Under the pieces are notes generated by a model. The model worked only from the letters and a program-made list of their open reading frames with translations. It did not search any database and was not told the origin of the DNA. This document shows, piece by piece, positions 44,268 to 52,318 of a stretch of DNA of 64,000 nucleotides. How positions within the stretch are numbered: position 1 is the stretch's first letter; every line of letters begins with the position of its first letter. This DNA is from JADGHX01 sp037200125. Lineage in GTDB: Bacteria; Pseudomonadota; Gammaproteobacteria; Steroidobacterales; Steroidobacteraceae. Location of the stretch: assembly GCA_037200125.1 (NCBI GenBank), contig JBBCGS010000003.1, positions 434,001-498,000 on the forward strand, in the 5' to 3' direction. The translations under genes and the position numbers were made by a program.

Positions 44268-45017
44268 ATGAAATTGAGCGCATTCATCCTGTCGTCGGTC
44301 GTTCTGCTTCCGATGGTCGCTTTCAGCCAGTCGAAGGACGTGTGGACCGGGAAGGGCCAGGTCGGTTACGTCGCCTCCGCCGGTAATACGGACTCCAAAT
44401 CCGCAAATGCGCTCATCGACATGGCGTTGCTCGAAGACCGCTGGAAACACGCCTTCCATCTCGGCGGCCTGTACGGCGAGAGCTCCGGCATAACGTCGGC
44501 ACAGCGCTGGGACACGCGCTGGCAATCAGACTATTCGCTCACATCCGACCTGTATACGTTCGGCGCGCTGCGCTACGGGCGCGACATGTTCAGCGGCTTT
44601 CAATACCAGGCGAGCGGCGCGCTCGGCCTGGGTTACAGGATCTTCGACACGGACGACGTGAAGCTCAGTGCCCAGCTAGGCGCGGGTTACCGCAAATCCC
44701 GGCCGGAGCAGCTCATCAAAGACGCTTCCGGCGCCGTCATCAGCCGCATCCCGGGAGACTCGACCGGGGATGCCGTGGTGACCGCGGGCCTCGACTACTC
44801 GCAGGCGCTGACAGCCACGACGAGCCTCTCTGACAAGATGCTCGTCGAATCCGGCTCGAGCAACACGCTCTTCACCAACACGCTGGCGCTCGCCGTGAAG
44901 ATGTCCGACCGGCTGGCCCTGAGTCTCGGCTACAGCCTGCAAAACAACAGCAAGCCGCCCGCCGGACTCAAGAAGCTCGACACGATCGAAACCTTGAACC
45001 TGGTGTTTGCCTTCTGA
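44268..45017 (+). CDS. DUF481/YdiY-family outer-membrane protein
   Basis: 249 residues with a signal peptide ending near VAFSQS. The body is a beta-barrel of alternating strands (WTGKGQVGYVASAGNTDSKS; LYTFGALRYGRDMFSGFQYQ; GLGYRIFDTDDVKLSAQLGA) and ends LNLVFAF, with the final aromatic residue usual for outer-membrane barrels. YdiY-type proteins are acid- or stress-induced in enterics; the function is unknown. First in a plus-strand run of envelope genes. Confidence 0.88.
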   Translation: MKLSAFILSSVVLLPMVAFSQSKDVWTGKGQVGYVASAGNTDSKSANALIDMALLEDRWKHAFHLGGLYGESSGITSAQRWDTRWQSDYSLTSDLYTFGALRYGRDMFSGFQYQASGALGLGYRIFDTDDVKLSAQLGAGYRKSRPEQLIKDASGAVISRIPGDSTGDAVVTAGLDYSQALTATTSLSDKMLVESGSSNTLFTNTLALAVKMSDRLALSLGYSLQNNSKPPAGLKKLDTIETLNLVFAF

Positions 45018-45046
45018 AGGTGTCGCAAGACACGAGGAGAACCGCG

Positions 45047-45385
45047 ATGGGGTTACTGGATGGTCTTGTGGGTGGAGTGATCGGCGGAGAGATGGCGTCG
45101 CTTGTGAGCGGCTTCATCGAGAGGCACGGGGGTGTCCAGGGAATCGTGTCGCAACTCCAGGAGCATGGGCTGGGCGAGACCGCGAAATCCTGGATCGGAA
45201 CAGGCTCCAACCTGCCGATCTCGGGCGCACAGGTGCATCAGGTCTTCGGCGGGAGCTCCGGTGGGCTCGCGGATCTCGCCGCGCGCACGGGTCTCGATCC
45301 GCTGACCCTTGCGCAGCAGCTCTCACACGTGCTGCCGCAGGCGATCGACAAGCTCACGCCGGCCGGCGTCATTCCGAAGAACTGA
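45047..45385 (+). CDS. YidB-family (DUF937) protein
   Basis: 112 residues from MGLLDGLVGGVIGGEMASLV, with GAGGAG upstream. Family marks: HGGVQGIVSQLQEHGLGETA, SWIGTGSNLPIS, and LSHVLPQAIDKLTPAGVIP at the end. These small proteins have no settled function; they occur with stress and cell-envelope genes, as here. Confidence 0.9.
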   Translation: MGLLDGLVGGVIGGEMASLVSGFIERHGGVQGIVSQLQEHGLGETAKSWIGTGSNLPISGAQVHQVFGGSSGGLADLAARTGLDPLTLAQQLSHVLPQAIDKLTPAGVIPKN

Positions 45386-45454
45386 AGGGATAGAACCATG
45401 CACACGCCGCGTCCGCTCGATCCGCAATCTGTAGCCATCCGGAGGTCTCGAGTC

Positions 45455-45664
45455 ATGACTAACCCCAGCCTGCGTCGACTCGCGCTGACAGTGGGCGCCT
45501 GCCTTGCGGCGACTCTGATGTCCGCACTCGCAGACGCACAGACCGCCACGGCACCTGTAGCGACCCCCACAGGAGTGCTGTGCAAGGACGGCTCGACATC
45601 GGCGAAGAGCGGGCGCGGCGCGTGCCAGGGCAATCATCCGGATCACGGCAAAAGCCGCCCCTGA
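45455..45664 (+). CDS. Small exported protein, DUF3761-like
   Basis: 69 residues from MTNPSLRRLALTVGA with GGAGG nine bases upstream. The signal peptide ends near ALADAQ. The mature part is very short: GVLCKDGSTSAKSGRGACQG and a His/Lys-rich end. The C-K-D-G-(S/T) ... G-x-C spacing is typical of DUF3761 proteins. Function unknown. Confidence 0.65.
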   Translation: MTNPSLRRLALTVGACLAATLMSALADAQTATAPVATPTGVLCKDGSTSAKSGRGACQGNHPDHGKSRP

Positions 45665-45699
45665 GTCCGGCGGTAAAAAGCAAAGAACGCGAGGTACCC

Positions 45700-46095
45700 A
45701 TGAGCCTGGCCAGTGAGTTCAAGGAATTTGCGATGCGCGGGAACGTCGTCGACCTGGCGGTCGGCGTCGTGATCGGCGGAGCGTTCGGAGCGATCGTCTC
45801 CTCGCTCGTCAATTCGGTAATCATGCCCGTCGTCGGCGTGCTCACGAGCGGCCGCGACTTCTCCGATCTCGGACTGCAGATCGGCACCGATCCGAAGGGT
45901 GTGCCGGTGCTGCTCAAATACGGCGTGTTCATGCAGTCGGTGATCAACTTCCTGATCATCGCGTTCGTGCTGTTCCTCGCCATCAAGGGGATCAACAAGC
46001 TCAAGAACCCGCCGGCCGCGGCCCCCGCCGAGGCGCCGCCTCCGCGCCAGGAAGTGCTGCTCGAAGAGATCCGCAACCTACTCGCCAAACGCTGA
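45700..46095 (+). CDS. mscL: Large-conductance mechanosensitive channel
   Basis: 131 residues, normal length. MSLASEFKEFAMRGNVVDLA is the N-terminal helix, followed by the first pore helix (VGVVIGGAFGAIVSSLVNSV), a periplasmic loop and the second helix (FLIIAFVLFLAIKGINKL), and a C-terminal bundle EVLLEEIRNLLAKR. It opens under membrane tension to release solutes on hypo-osmotic shock. It sits among envelope-stress genes. Confidence 0.96.
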   Translation: MSLASEFKEFAMRGNVVDLAVGVVIGGAFGAIVSSLVNSVIMPVVGVLTSGRDFSDLGLQIGTDPKGVPVLLKYGVFMQSVINFLIIAFVLFLAIKGINKLKNPPAAAPAEAPPPRQEVLLEEIRNLLAKR

Positions 46096-46116
46096 AGAAC
46101 GAAGTTGGGAAAGAAC

Positions 46117-47247
46117 ATGACGAAACGATGGATGACGCTGCTGGGAAGCGTGCTCGCCGCAAGCACTGCGTGCGCCGCGGAACCTTCGGGAAGCGACTCT
46201 GTCGGGCACTGGTATGTGGTGCCCAAGGTCGGCGGCACGATCACGGACCACACTCGCGATGTCGATAACTCGCTTTTCTACGGGCTCGCCATTGGCAAGC
46301 ACCTGAACGAGGACTGGAGCGCGGAGCTCAACCTGCTCACGGGCCGGCACGACGGCAAGGGTGTCGCGCCGGACCAGCGCATCGGTGACGTGTCGGCCGA
46401 CGTGCTGCGCGTGTTCAATCGCGAGTCGACGTTCGCGCCTTACCTCACCGGCGGCATCGGCGTCGTCGAAGACGATCTGAAGCCCGGCCCATCGCGCAGC
46501 AACTTCCTGGCGCAGGTGGGCGTGGGCGCGCTCGTGCAGTTGTGGGAGAACGCGTCCGGATCCAGCTCGTTCTCGTTGCGCCCCGAATTGAAGGCGCGCT
46601 GGGACGCGAACGACAAGCTCGATCGTCCGCTCGATTTGCTTGCCGGCATCGGCTTCCAGTTCGCATTCGGGGCGCCGCGTCCCGTGGCGGTCGCATCGCT
46701 GTCCGCCACGCCGCCGCCCGCCCCGGCTGCATCCGTTGCGCCGCCGGCGCCCGTGGCGAAGCCGGCAGCGCTCGACAGCGACGGAGACGGCGTGCTCGAC
46801 GATCGCGATCAGTGTCCCGGTACGCCGCGTGGCACAGCCGTCGATGCCGCGGGCTGTCCGCTGAAGGGCGCCATCACGCTGGTCGGTGTGCTCTTCGAGA
46901 ACAATTCGTCGAAGCTCACCGGTACATCGTCGGCCGTGCTCGACCCGCTGGCCACCGAATTGAAAGCGCATCCACGGCTCCGGATCGAAGTGCAGGGGCA
47001 CACGGATTCGGTCGGCTCCGACGCGTACAACCTGAAGCTCTCGCAGGCCCGGGCGCAGACCGTGCGTGACTATCTCGTTTCAAACGGCGTGCCCGTGGCC
47101 GAGCTCACAGCGAAAGGCTATGGCGAAGCGCAGCCGCTCGCAGACAACAAGAGCGCGGAGGGCCGCGCGCGGAATCGTCGCGTCGTGATGTCGGTGCTAG
47201 ACAATCCGGGCGACGTCGAGATCAAGAAAGGTGGCGAGGGACGCTGA
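46117..47247 (+). CDS. OmpA-family porin with a TSP3 repeat
   Basis: 376 residues from MTKRWMTLLGSVLAAS; a TTG four codons earlier is an alternative. The signal peptide ends near TACAAE. An OmpA-type eight-strand barrel (HWYVVPKVGGTITDHTRDVD ... LLAGIGFQFAFG), a Pro/Ala hinge, one TSP3 repeat (DSDGDGVLDDRDQCPGTPRG) and the OmpA C-terminal domain (VQGHTDSVGSDAYNLKLSQA; KGYGEAQPLADNKSAEGRAR) follow. It links the outer membrane to peptidoglycan. Its C-terminal half resembles that of the 25479-27104 fusion, but there is no STN domain here. Confidence 0.92.
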   Translation: MTKRWMTLLGSVLAASTACAAEPSGSDSVGHWYVVPKVGGTITDHTRDVDNSLFYGLAIGKHLNEDWSAELNLLTGRHDGKGVAPDQRIGDVSADVLRVFNRESTFAPYLTGGIGVVEDDLKPGPSRSNFLAQVGVGALVQLWENASGSSSFSLRPELKARWDANDKLDRPLDLLAGIGFQFAFGAPRPVAVASLSATPPPAPAASVAPPAPVAKPAALDSDGDGVLDDRDQCPGTPRGTAVDAAGCPLKGAITLVGVLFENNSSKLTGTSSAVLDPLATELKAHPRLRIEVQGHTDSVGSDAYNLKLSQARAQTVRDYLVSNGVPVAELTAKGYGEAQPLADNKSAEGRARNRRVVMSVLDNPGDVEIKKGGEGR

Positions 47248-47387
47248 GGCTGTGAGGAAAGCGCCGCATGCTCCGGGCTTTCGCCGATCGGTACGGCGCG
47301 GATCCGATGGGCGACGGGGATTCGTAACGCTATACCCCGCAGCTACAGCGTAGTCAGGTCGTTCACACCATAACGCGGGAGGCACCC

Positions 47388-47591
47388 ATGTCAGCAGAAG
47401 ACGCGAAGACGGCAGACCCGGAGAATCCGTACACGCAGCATCATGTCGTCGAGAAAGGAGACACTCTCTCGAAGATCGCGAAGCAGTATTACGGCGATCC
47501 GGCGCTCTATCCAAAGATATTCGAAGCGAATCGCGACATTCTCAAGGATCCGAACCAGATCAAGCCCGGACAGAAGCTACGCATACCGTAG
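47388..47591 (+). CDS. LysM-domain protein
   Basis: 67 residues; a single LysM (HHVVEKGDTLSKIAKQYYGD ... YPKIFEANRDILKDP ... IKPGQKLRIP) makes up nearly the whole protein. It has no signal peptide and lacks the BON domain of the related Kbp/YgaU proteins, so it is a LysM-only form. It probably acts in potassium or osmotic response, judging from that relation and from the MscL/OmpA neighbourhood. Confidence 0.85.
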   Translation: MSAEDAKTADPENPYTQHHVVEKGDTLSKIAKQYYGDPALYPKIFEANRDILKDPNQIKPGQKLRIP

Positions 47592-47622
47592 CCTTCCGGC
47601 CCTCATGCAACAGGAGTCCATC

Positions 47623-48219
47623 ATGAAAAGACTGCTCTTCCCGGCCGCGTTGTGCGCGCTGGCGCTCATTGCTGCCTGCTCGAATCTGAAGGAGCCTGCG
47701 ACGCAGGCTATCTCGGCTGCGGAGGCCTCGCTCGCGCCTGTGAAAGAAGCCGCTGCCAAATACGCTCCCGAGGCGTTGCAGTCGGTCGAATCGCAGATCG
47801 CATCGCTGAAGGACAACCTTGCCAAGGGGGACTACAAGGCCGTCATGGCCTCCGCCCCCACCGTCACCTCTGCGATCAGCGGTCTGAGCGACACCGTCGC
47901 GGCGAAGACGAAGGAGATTGAGGCGGCCCTCGCGCAGGCCAAGGACCAATGGACCTCGCTTGGCGGAGATCTCCCCAGGATGATCGAAGCCATTCAGAGC
48001 CGTGTCGACATTCTCTCGAAATCGAAACAGCTACCCAGGAACATCGACAAGGCCGCCTTCGACTCCGCCAGAACCGGGCTCGACACGCTGAAATCGGGTT
48101 GGACCGAGGCCAGCGGCGCCTTCTCGTCGGGCAACGTCACGGATGCCGTCACCAAGGCGAAAGCGATCAAGGACAAGGCCGCCGAAGTCATGCACACGCT
48201 GGGGATGACGAACGGCTGA
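47623..48219 (+). CDS. Helical lipoprotein, unknown function
   Basis: 198 residues from MKRLLFPAALCALALIAACS with a lipobox AAC at residue 19. The mature part is Ala/Lys-rich and helical (ATQAISAAEASLAPVKEAAA; VESQIASLKDNLAKGDYK), suggestive of a coiled or apolipoprotein-like rod. A broken copy of residues 22-55 lies at 39287-39427. It ends the envelope gene run. No named family is recognised. Confidence 0.75.
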   Translation: MKRLLFPAALCALALIAACSNLKEPATQAISAAEASLAPVKEAAAKYAPEALQSVESQIASLKDNLAKGDYKAVMASAPTVTSAISGLSDTVAAKTKEIEAALAQAKDQWTSLGGDLPRMIEAIQSRVDILSKSKQLPRNIDKAAFDSARTGLDTLKSGWTEASGAFSSGNVTDAVTKAKAIKDKAAEVMHTLGMTNG

Positions 48220-48228
48220 ACAGCCGCA

Positions 48229-48441
48229 TTACCTCTCCCGCGTCTTGATCGCGAGCCTGTCGTCCAGAACGATGAGCAATGCGCTGAACGGCGCGCCGCT
48301 CCCTGCGACAAAGGGCGCGGCGTGTCCTCCCACTTCATTGCCGCCAAGCATCGAGTTCTCGCAATAGGGCACGAAGATCATCATGTGTGGGTACCAGGCT
48401 CCGAATCCCGGCCCGGTGTTCTGATTCGCGGACCATGCGGG
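48229..48441 (-). pseudogene. 5'-truncated gene fragment for an exported-type protein
   Basis: A minus-strand frame without a start reads GPGFGAWYPHMMIFVPYCEN and continues GGNEVGGHAAPFVAGSGAPF to LLIVLDDRLAIKTRER and stop TAA. Residue use is protein-like throughout, and the WYPHMMIFVPY pattern recalls the C-terminus of a family of secreted proteins of unknown function. An in-frame stop lies just upstream, so only the last 65 or so codons survive. It faces the lipoprotein gene end to end. Confidence 0.5.
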
Positions 48442-48496
48442 TCAGCAGTCCCAGCCAGCCTGAGGCGCGCACCCACACCCCCGCCACGCGGAGCGG

Positions 48497-48847
48497 CTAG
48501 ACCTTCTTCACAAACTCGGACTTCAGCTTCATTCCGCCGAAGCCCTCGATCTTGCAGTCGATGTTGTGGTCTCCCTCCACCAGTCGAATGCCCTTCACCT
48601 TGGTGCCAGCCTTGAGGGCTGATGAAGCACCCTTGACAGACAGGTCCTTGACCACGATCACGGTATCGCCATCCTCGAGTACGTTGCCGTTGGAATCGCG
48701 GACCACGCGCTCGGGCTCCTTGCTCCCAACGGCTGCAGACGCCGAAGCGGGCGTCCACTCGTGCGCGCATTCCGGACAGACACACATCGGTCCGTCCTGA
48801 TAGGTGAGCTCGGAATTGCACTTCGGGCAGGCCGGTAACACGGTCAT
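48497..48847 (-). CDS. yjdM: Zinc-ribbon protein YjdM (PhnA family)
   Basis: 116 residues. The N-terminal zinc ribbon has four Cys (ACPKCNSELTY and MCVCPECAHEW); the C-terminal domain has the family block DSNGNVLEDGDTVIVVKDLS and ends NIDCKIEGFGGMKLKSEFVK. The family was once annotated as alkylphosphonate utilisation protein PhnA; no enzymatic role is established. Single-gene unit. Confidence 0.93.
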   Translation of the reverse strand: MTVLPACPKCNSELTYQDGPMCVCPECAHEWTPASASAAVGSKEPERVVRDSNGNVLEDGDTVIVVKDLSVKGASSALKAGTKVKGIRLVEGDHNIDCKIEGFGGMKLKSEFVKKV

Positions 48848-49029
48848 TTTCGCGTCCTCGAGCGATCAGATGTGTAAGTATTATCGCAAGAAGAGGCTGT
48901 GCCGACGAACTCGCTGGCTCGACTCCACTCAATGTTCTCGCTCCAGCGTAGATGTACGGGTCAACAGGCACAGAGACGGGGCTGCTTGTTCACTCCGCAA
49001 GGCGACGGTAAGGCAAGTACCGCAGGGTT

Positions 49030-49398
49030 CTACGGCGGAAGAATGCCTCCACGGCGGATGTTCTCTCGATACTCACTGGGTGTACATCCGGCCCAACGAT
49101 GGAAAGCACTCGAGAAATGGCTGTGACTCGAGAATCCGACGTCCAACGCCAGCTGCGCCAGATCCTCGTATGTCAGGAGCAAGTGCGCCGCATGACGCAG
49201 TCGGCAACCCAATGCGTATTGATAGACGCTGAGGTGCTCCAGACGTCGAAATGCGTGCGCCAGGGACGAAGGAGAGGCGCCGACGGCGCGCGCTGTCTGA
49301 GCAAGACCCACGCGATCGTGCGGCATGAGCGCGAGGTATTCCTTGACTCGTTGAATCAGCTCATCCGCGTCGTGCTTTCGCAGTCGCACGACTGGCAA
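49030..49398 (-). CDS. AraC-family DNA-binding domain protein
   Basis: About 122 residues if the TTG at 49398 is used (GTG at 49389 also possible); the frame stays open upstream but overlaps the marR gene. It is just the two-helix-turn-helix AraC domain: VGLAQTARAVGASPSSLAHA (FRRLEHLSVYQYAL) and LALDVGFSSHSHFSSAFHRW (AGCTPSEYRE). A sensor domain is missing, so it is a short regulator or a truncated one. It follows the marR gene after 4 bases and is probably co-transcribed. Confidence 0.75.
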   Translation of the reverse strand: MPVVRLRKHDADELIQRVKEYLALMPHDRVGLAQTARAVGASPSSLAHAFRRLEHLSVYQYALGCRLRHAAHLLLTYEDLAQLALDVGFSSHSHFSSAFHRWAGCTPSEYRENIRRGGILPP

Positions 49399-49402
49399 CC
49401 CG

Positions 49403-49825
49403 TCAGCCCGCGAGCCGAGTCGCGAGCTCAAACGCGGCGGCGCTGAGCTCTCTCGCGCCAGCCTTCCCCAGCAGCTTCTCGATATCGCGCTGCGCGGCCT
49501 CCCAGCGCGGCAATGCTCGTTTACGCCGCCGCGCCCCTTGTGGCGTAAGGACCCAACGCGATTCGCGGCCATCCCCGCCAGCGGCTGCCGCTATCAGGCC
49601 TTCCCGCTCCATCGTCTGTAGCGTCCGCGAAAGCGTTGTCTGATCCATGGCCAACGCCGCAGCGAGGTCATTGACTCGCGGCCGCTGCATTCCGGACAGA
49701 GCGGTCAACAGTGTGAACTGTGTGACCGTGAGCTGCGCATCACGCAACGCCGCGTCGTACTTCCGCGAGATCGCACGCGTAGCCTGACGCAGGCTTCCGC
49801 AGTAGCAGGCTATTTTGACTCTCAT
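49403..49825 (-). CDS. MarR-family transcriptional regulator
   Basis: 140 residues from MRVKIACYCGSLRQATRAIS. The winged helix is FTLLTALSGMQRPRVNDLAAALAMDQTTLSRTLQTMEREG, with the wing DGRESRWVLTPQG. Three Cys occur near the N-terminus or body start (IACYCGSL), which could allow redox sensing. A 16-base direct repeat lies just upstream, between it and the divergent gene at 49993, suggesting autoregulation. Confidence 0.88.
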   Translation of the reverse strand: MRVKIACYCGSLRQATRAISRKYDAALRDAQLTVTQFTLLTALSGMQRPRVNDLAAALAMDQTTLSRTLQTMEREGLIAAAAGGDGRESRWVLTPQGARRRKRALPRWEAAQRDIEKLLGKAGARELSAAAFELATRLAG

Positions 49826-49838
49826 GCTTCCACATCCC

Positions 49839-49889
49839 ATGTATCTGCATATAAGTCAAGAACACTGCACTGCATGTATCTGCATATAA
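49839..49889. promoter_or_regulatory. 16-base direct repeat, candidate MarR operators
   Basis: ATGTATCTGCATATAA occurs at 49839-49854 and again at 49874-49889, with starts 35 bases apart. It lies between the marR start and the divergent exported-protein gene and is AT-rich. Exact repetition at this place suggests two binding sites for the MarR protein. Confidence 0.55.
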
Positions 49890-49992
49890 CAGATCGGTCC
49901 GAGAAAGAGCACGATTCTGAAAGCGGGGGCACCCCGCTGTTCTTATGGTTAGGACCCATCAAGGCCCATCGGCCATGCAAGGTGAAACGCCA

Positions 49993-50292
49993 ATGCCAAT
50001 CAAAAGAATGCTGCTGCCCGCGTTCGTAGCAATGCTGCTGGTTCCAGTGGCTCGCGCGGAGGATTCTTCGCGTGTGGCCGCTTGCGCGGCCACGGTCGCA
50101 TACGAAGGCGTCGACTCTCGGGGTCGGATCGTCCGGTTGACGATCTCAGAGCCGGGTGTCCAGGCGTCAGCGCAAGCGACGCTCAATCCGCGGCGCGATC
50201 TCGCGACTCACTGGTCGGCTCACATCGGTTCGGGTGACGCCGCTGAGTTCCAGCTCCGTGATCTGCAGAGCCAGCCGAACAAAGCCAAGTGA
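49993..50292 (+). CDS. Small exported protein, unknown
   Basis: 99 residues from MPIKRMLLPAFVAMLLVPVA, with a signal peptide ending near ARAEDS. The mature part is short and mostly beta (RIVRLTISEPGVQASAQATL; AEFQLRDLQSQ). Not recognised. It is first in the plus-strand unit divergent from marR and is followed 7 bases later by a hydrolase gene. Confidence 0.6.
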   Translation: MPIKRMLLPAFVAMLLVPVARAEDSSRVAACAATVAYEGVDSRGRIVRLTISEPGVQASAQATLNPRRDLATHWSAHIGSGDAAEFQLRDLQSQPNKAK

Positions 50293-50299
50293 GCTCGAA

Positions 50300-51265
50300 A
50301 TGGAAACCATCATGTCTGCTACATCATCGCGTGAACGCGCATCTCGGCGCGACGTCCTGGAGGGCGTGGCTGCCGCAAGCGTCGCTATACCTGCGGGCGC
50401 CCCTAACAACGCCGCCCAGCCGGCACACACTGGCAAGCTGACTGCGGATCGCTTCATCACGAACGACGGCACCGCTCTCTACTACAAGGACTGGGGCTCC
50501 GGGCCGGCCGTCGTGTTCAGCCACGGCTATCCACTATCTTCCGACGCCTGGGAAGATCAGATGTTCTTCCTGCTGCAAAACGGGTATCGCGTTATCGCCC
50601 ACGACCGCCGCGGTTTCGGCCGATCGAGCCAGCCCAGCAAGGGCTACGACTACGACACCTTCGCGGATGACCTGGCGCAACTGGTCGATGCGTTGGATCT
50701 GCACGACGCAACCTTCGTTGGCCATTCGATGGGCGGCGGTGAAGTGGCGCGCTACGTCGGCCGCCATGGTCAGAACCGAGTGGCGAGGATTGCCTTCGTG
50801 TCCTCGGTAACGCCATTTCTGCTCAAGACCACCACGAATCCCGTCGGCGCTCCGAAGGAGGTGTTCGATGCGTTCCGCGCGGCGGTCCAGACGAATCGCT
50901 CGCAGTGGAACATCGACGTCACGACGCCGTACTACAGCTTCAACCGTCCAGGCGCGAGAGTCTCGGAAGGGTTGCGCCAGAACTACTGGCGGCAGAGTCA
51001 GGCAACGGGCTTTCTCGCGGCCTATCACGCGCTAGGTGCGTTCTCTGAGACCGATTTCCGGAATGACCTCAGGAAGGTCACCGTCCCCACACTGATAGTG
51101 CACGGAAGCGACGACCAGATCGTCCCACTGGAGATCTCCGGCAAGTTGACCGCCGGGCTCATTCCACAGGCGAGACTACTGGTGTACGAGGGCGGCTCTC
51201 ACGGCTTGCTCCACGTCGACAAGGACAGACTGAACGCCGACCTGCTGACGTTCGTTCGGGCCTGA
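50300..51265 (+). CDS. Exported alpha/beta hydrolase, chloroperoxidase-like
   Basis: 321 residues from METIMSATSSRERAS; ATG at 50312 is also possible. The N-terminus SRRDVLEGVAAASVAIPAGA looks like a Tat-type signal with an RR pair. The hydrolase core has the oxyanion strand VFSHGYPLSSDAWEDQ, the nucleophile GHSMGGGE, the Asp in VHGSDDQIVP and the His in GGSHGL, as in non-haem chloroperoxidase and arylesterase relatives. It may hydrolyse esters or form peracids in the periplasm; the substrate is unknown. Regulation by the adjacent MarR is likely from the layout. Confidence 0.88.
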   Translation: METIMSATSSRERASRRDVLEGVAAASVAIPAGAPNNAAQPAHTGKLTADRFITNDGTALYYKDWGSGPAVVFSHGYPLSSDAWEDQMFFLLQNGYRVIAHDRRGFGRSSQPSKGYDYDTFADDLAQLVDALDLHDATFVGHSMGGGEVARYVGRHGQNRVARIAFVSSVTPFLLKTTTNPVGAPKEVFDAFRAAVQTNRSQWNIDVTTPYYSFNRPGARVSEGLRQNYWRQSQATGFLAAYHALGAFSETDFRNDLRKVTVPTLIVHGSDDQIVPLEISGKLTAGLIPQARLLVYEGGSHGLLHVDKDRLNADLLTFVRA

Positions 51266-51348
51266 TACGCCGGCTGTCGGGTTTGCTCGAGCTTCGATGT
51301 CAGTCGGCCACCGTCATCCTGTATGGACTTATTTTGAGGAGAGCTGAG

Positions 51349-52191
51349 ATGGGATATCTGTCGGATACGGTTGAGACGCGTCGCGTCGAAGGTCGGTTTT
51401 CGACCTATGCCTATCGAGACTTCGGCGTTGCGTCTGCCGCGCCGCCGCTGGTTCTACTGACCCGCTTCAAGGCGACGATGGACCATTGGGACCCCGCATT
51501 TCTGGACGCATTGGCCGCGGAGCGGCGTGTAATCGTCTTCGACAACGCCGGGGTCAGCGAGAGCACAGGCGAGGTGCCGGCGAGCTTCGCGCTGGCGGCG
51601 GAGGGAGTAGTCGATTTCGTCGGCGCGCTCAAACTCGGTGAAGTCGATCTGTTGGGTTGGTCGATCGGAGGCTTCGCCGGCCAGATGGTCGCACTGAACC
51701 ATCCCGGCGTCGCCCGTCGCCTGCTCGTTTTGGGAAGCGGTCCGGGTGGTGTCCCCGGCACTCCGCAGATGGACCCGCGTGTGCTGGAATTGATGGTCGC
51801 GCCGGAGAACGGCGACGAGGACTATCTGTTCCTGTTCTTCGGACACAATGAAGACGGCCGGCAGGCCGGCCTGAAATCCCTCCGGCGCCTGGACTTCCGG
51901 CTCTCGAGATCCCGGGCCGCCATCACGCCTGAAGCGTGGGGCAGGCAGCTCGAAGCTATTCAGAAGTGGGCGCCCGGGAACGGATCAGCGTGGAGCCGCC
52001 TCGAGGAGATCAAGATTCCGGTGCTCGTCGCGAATGGCGCTCATGACGTGATGGTACGGTCGGAGGACTCCTTCGCGATGGTCAAGCGAATGACGAATGC
52101 CACCGCTGTCCTTTACGGCGACTCCGGACATGCATTTCTCTTTCAGCATCCAGAGAAGTTCGGGAAAGTAGCCCTCGAGTTCCTGCGCTAG
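51349..52191 (+). CDS. Alpha/beta hydrolase
   Basis: 280 residues from MGYLSDTVETRRVEG; GAGGAG upstream. Cytosolic. Nucleophile Ser in LLGWSIGGFAGQM, acid in VANGAHDVMVRSE, His in GDSGHAFLFQ. The oxyanion strand is LVLLTRFKATMDHWDP, where the usual HG is TR, an uncommon change. It is 83 bases after the chloroperoxidase-like gene and probably belongs to the same MarR-controlled unit. Confidence 0.88.
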   Translation: MGYLSDTVETRRVEGRFSTYAYRDFGVASAAPPLVLLTRFKATMDHWDPAFLDALAAERRVIVFDNAGVSESTGEVPASFALAAEGVVDFVGALKLGEVDLLGWSIGGFAGQMVALNHPGVARRLLVLGSGPGGVPGTPQMDPRVLELMVAPENGDEDYLFLFFGHNEDGRQAGLKSLRRLDFRLSRSRAAITPEAWGRQLEAIQKWAPGNGSAWSRLEEIKIPVLVANGAHDVMVRSEDSFAMVKRMTNATAVLYGDSGHAFLFQHPEKFGKVALEFLR

Positions 52192-52318
52192 ATCGCTGCG
52201 GGAGATCGTCCGAGCTGGCTGTGGCGACGGAACAGATCGGCAGAAATCGCGACGAGCTCTATAGCTCCAAAATTCTTCGCTGACACGAATATCGCCATCT
52301 ACTCCGAAGTGTCGGATA

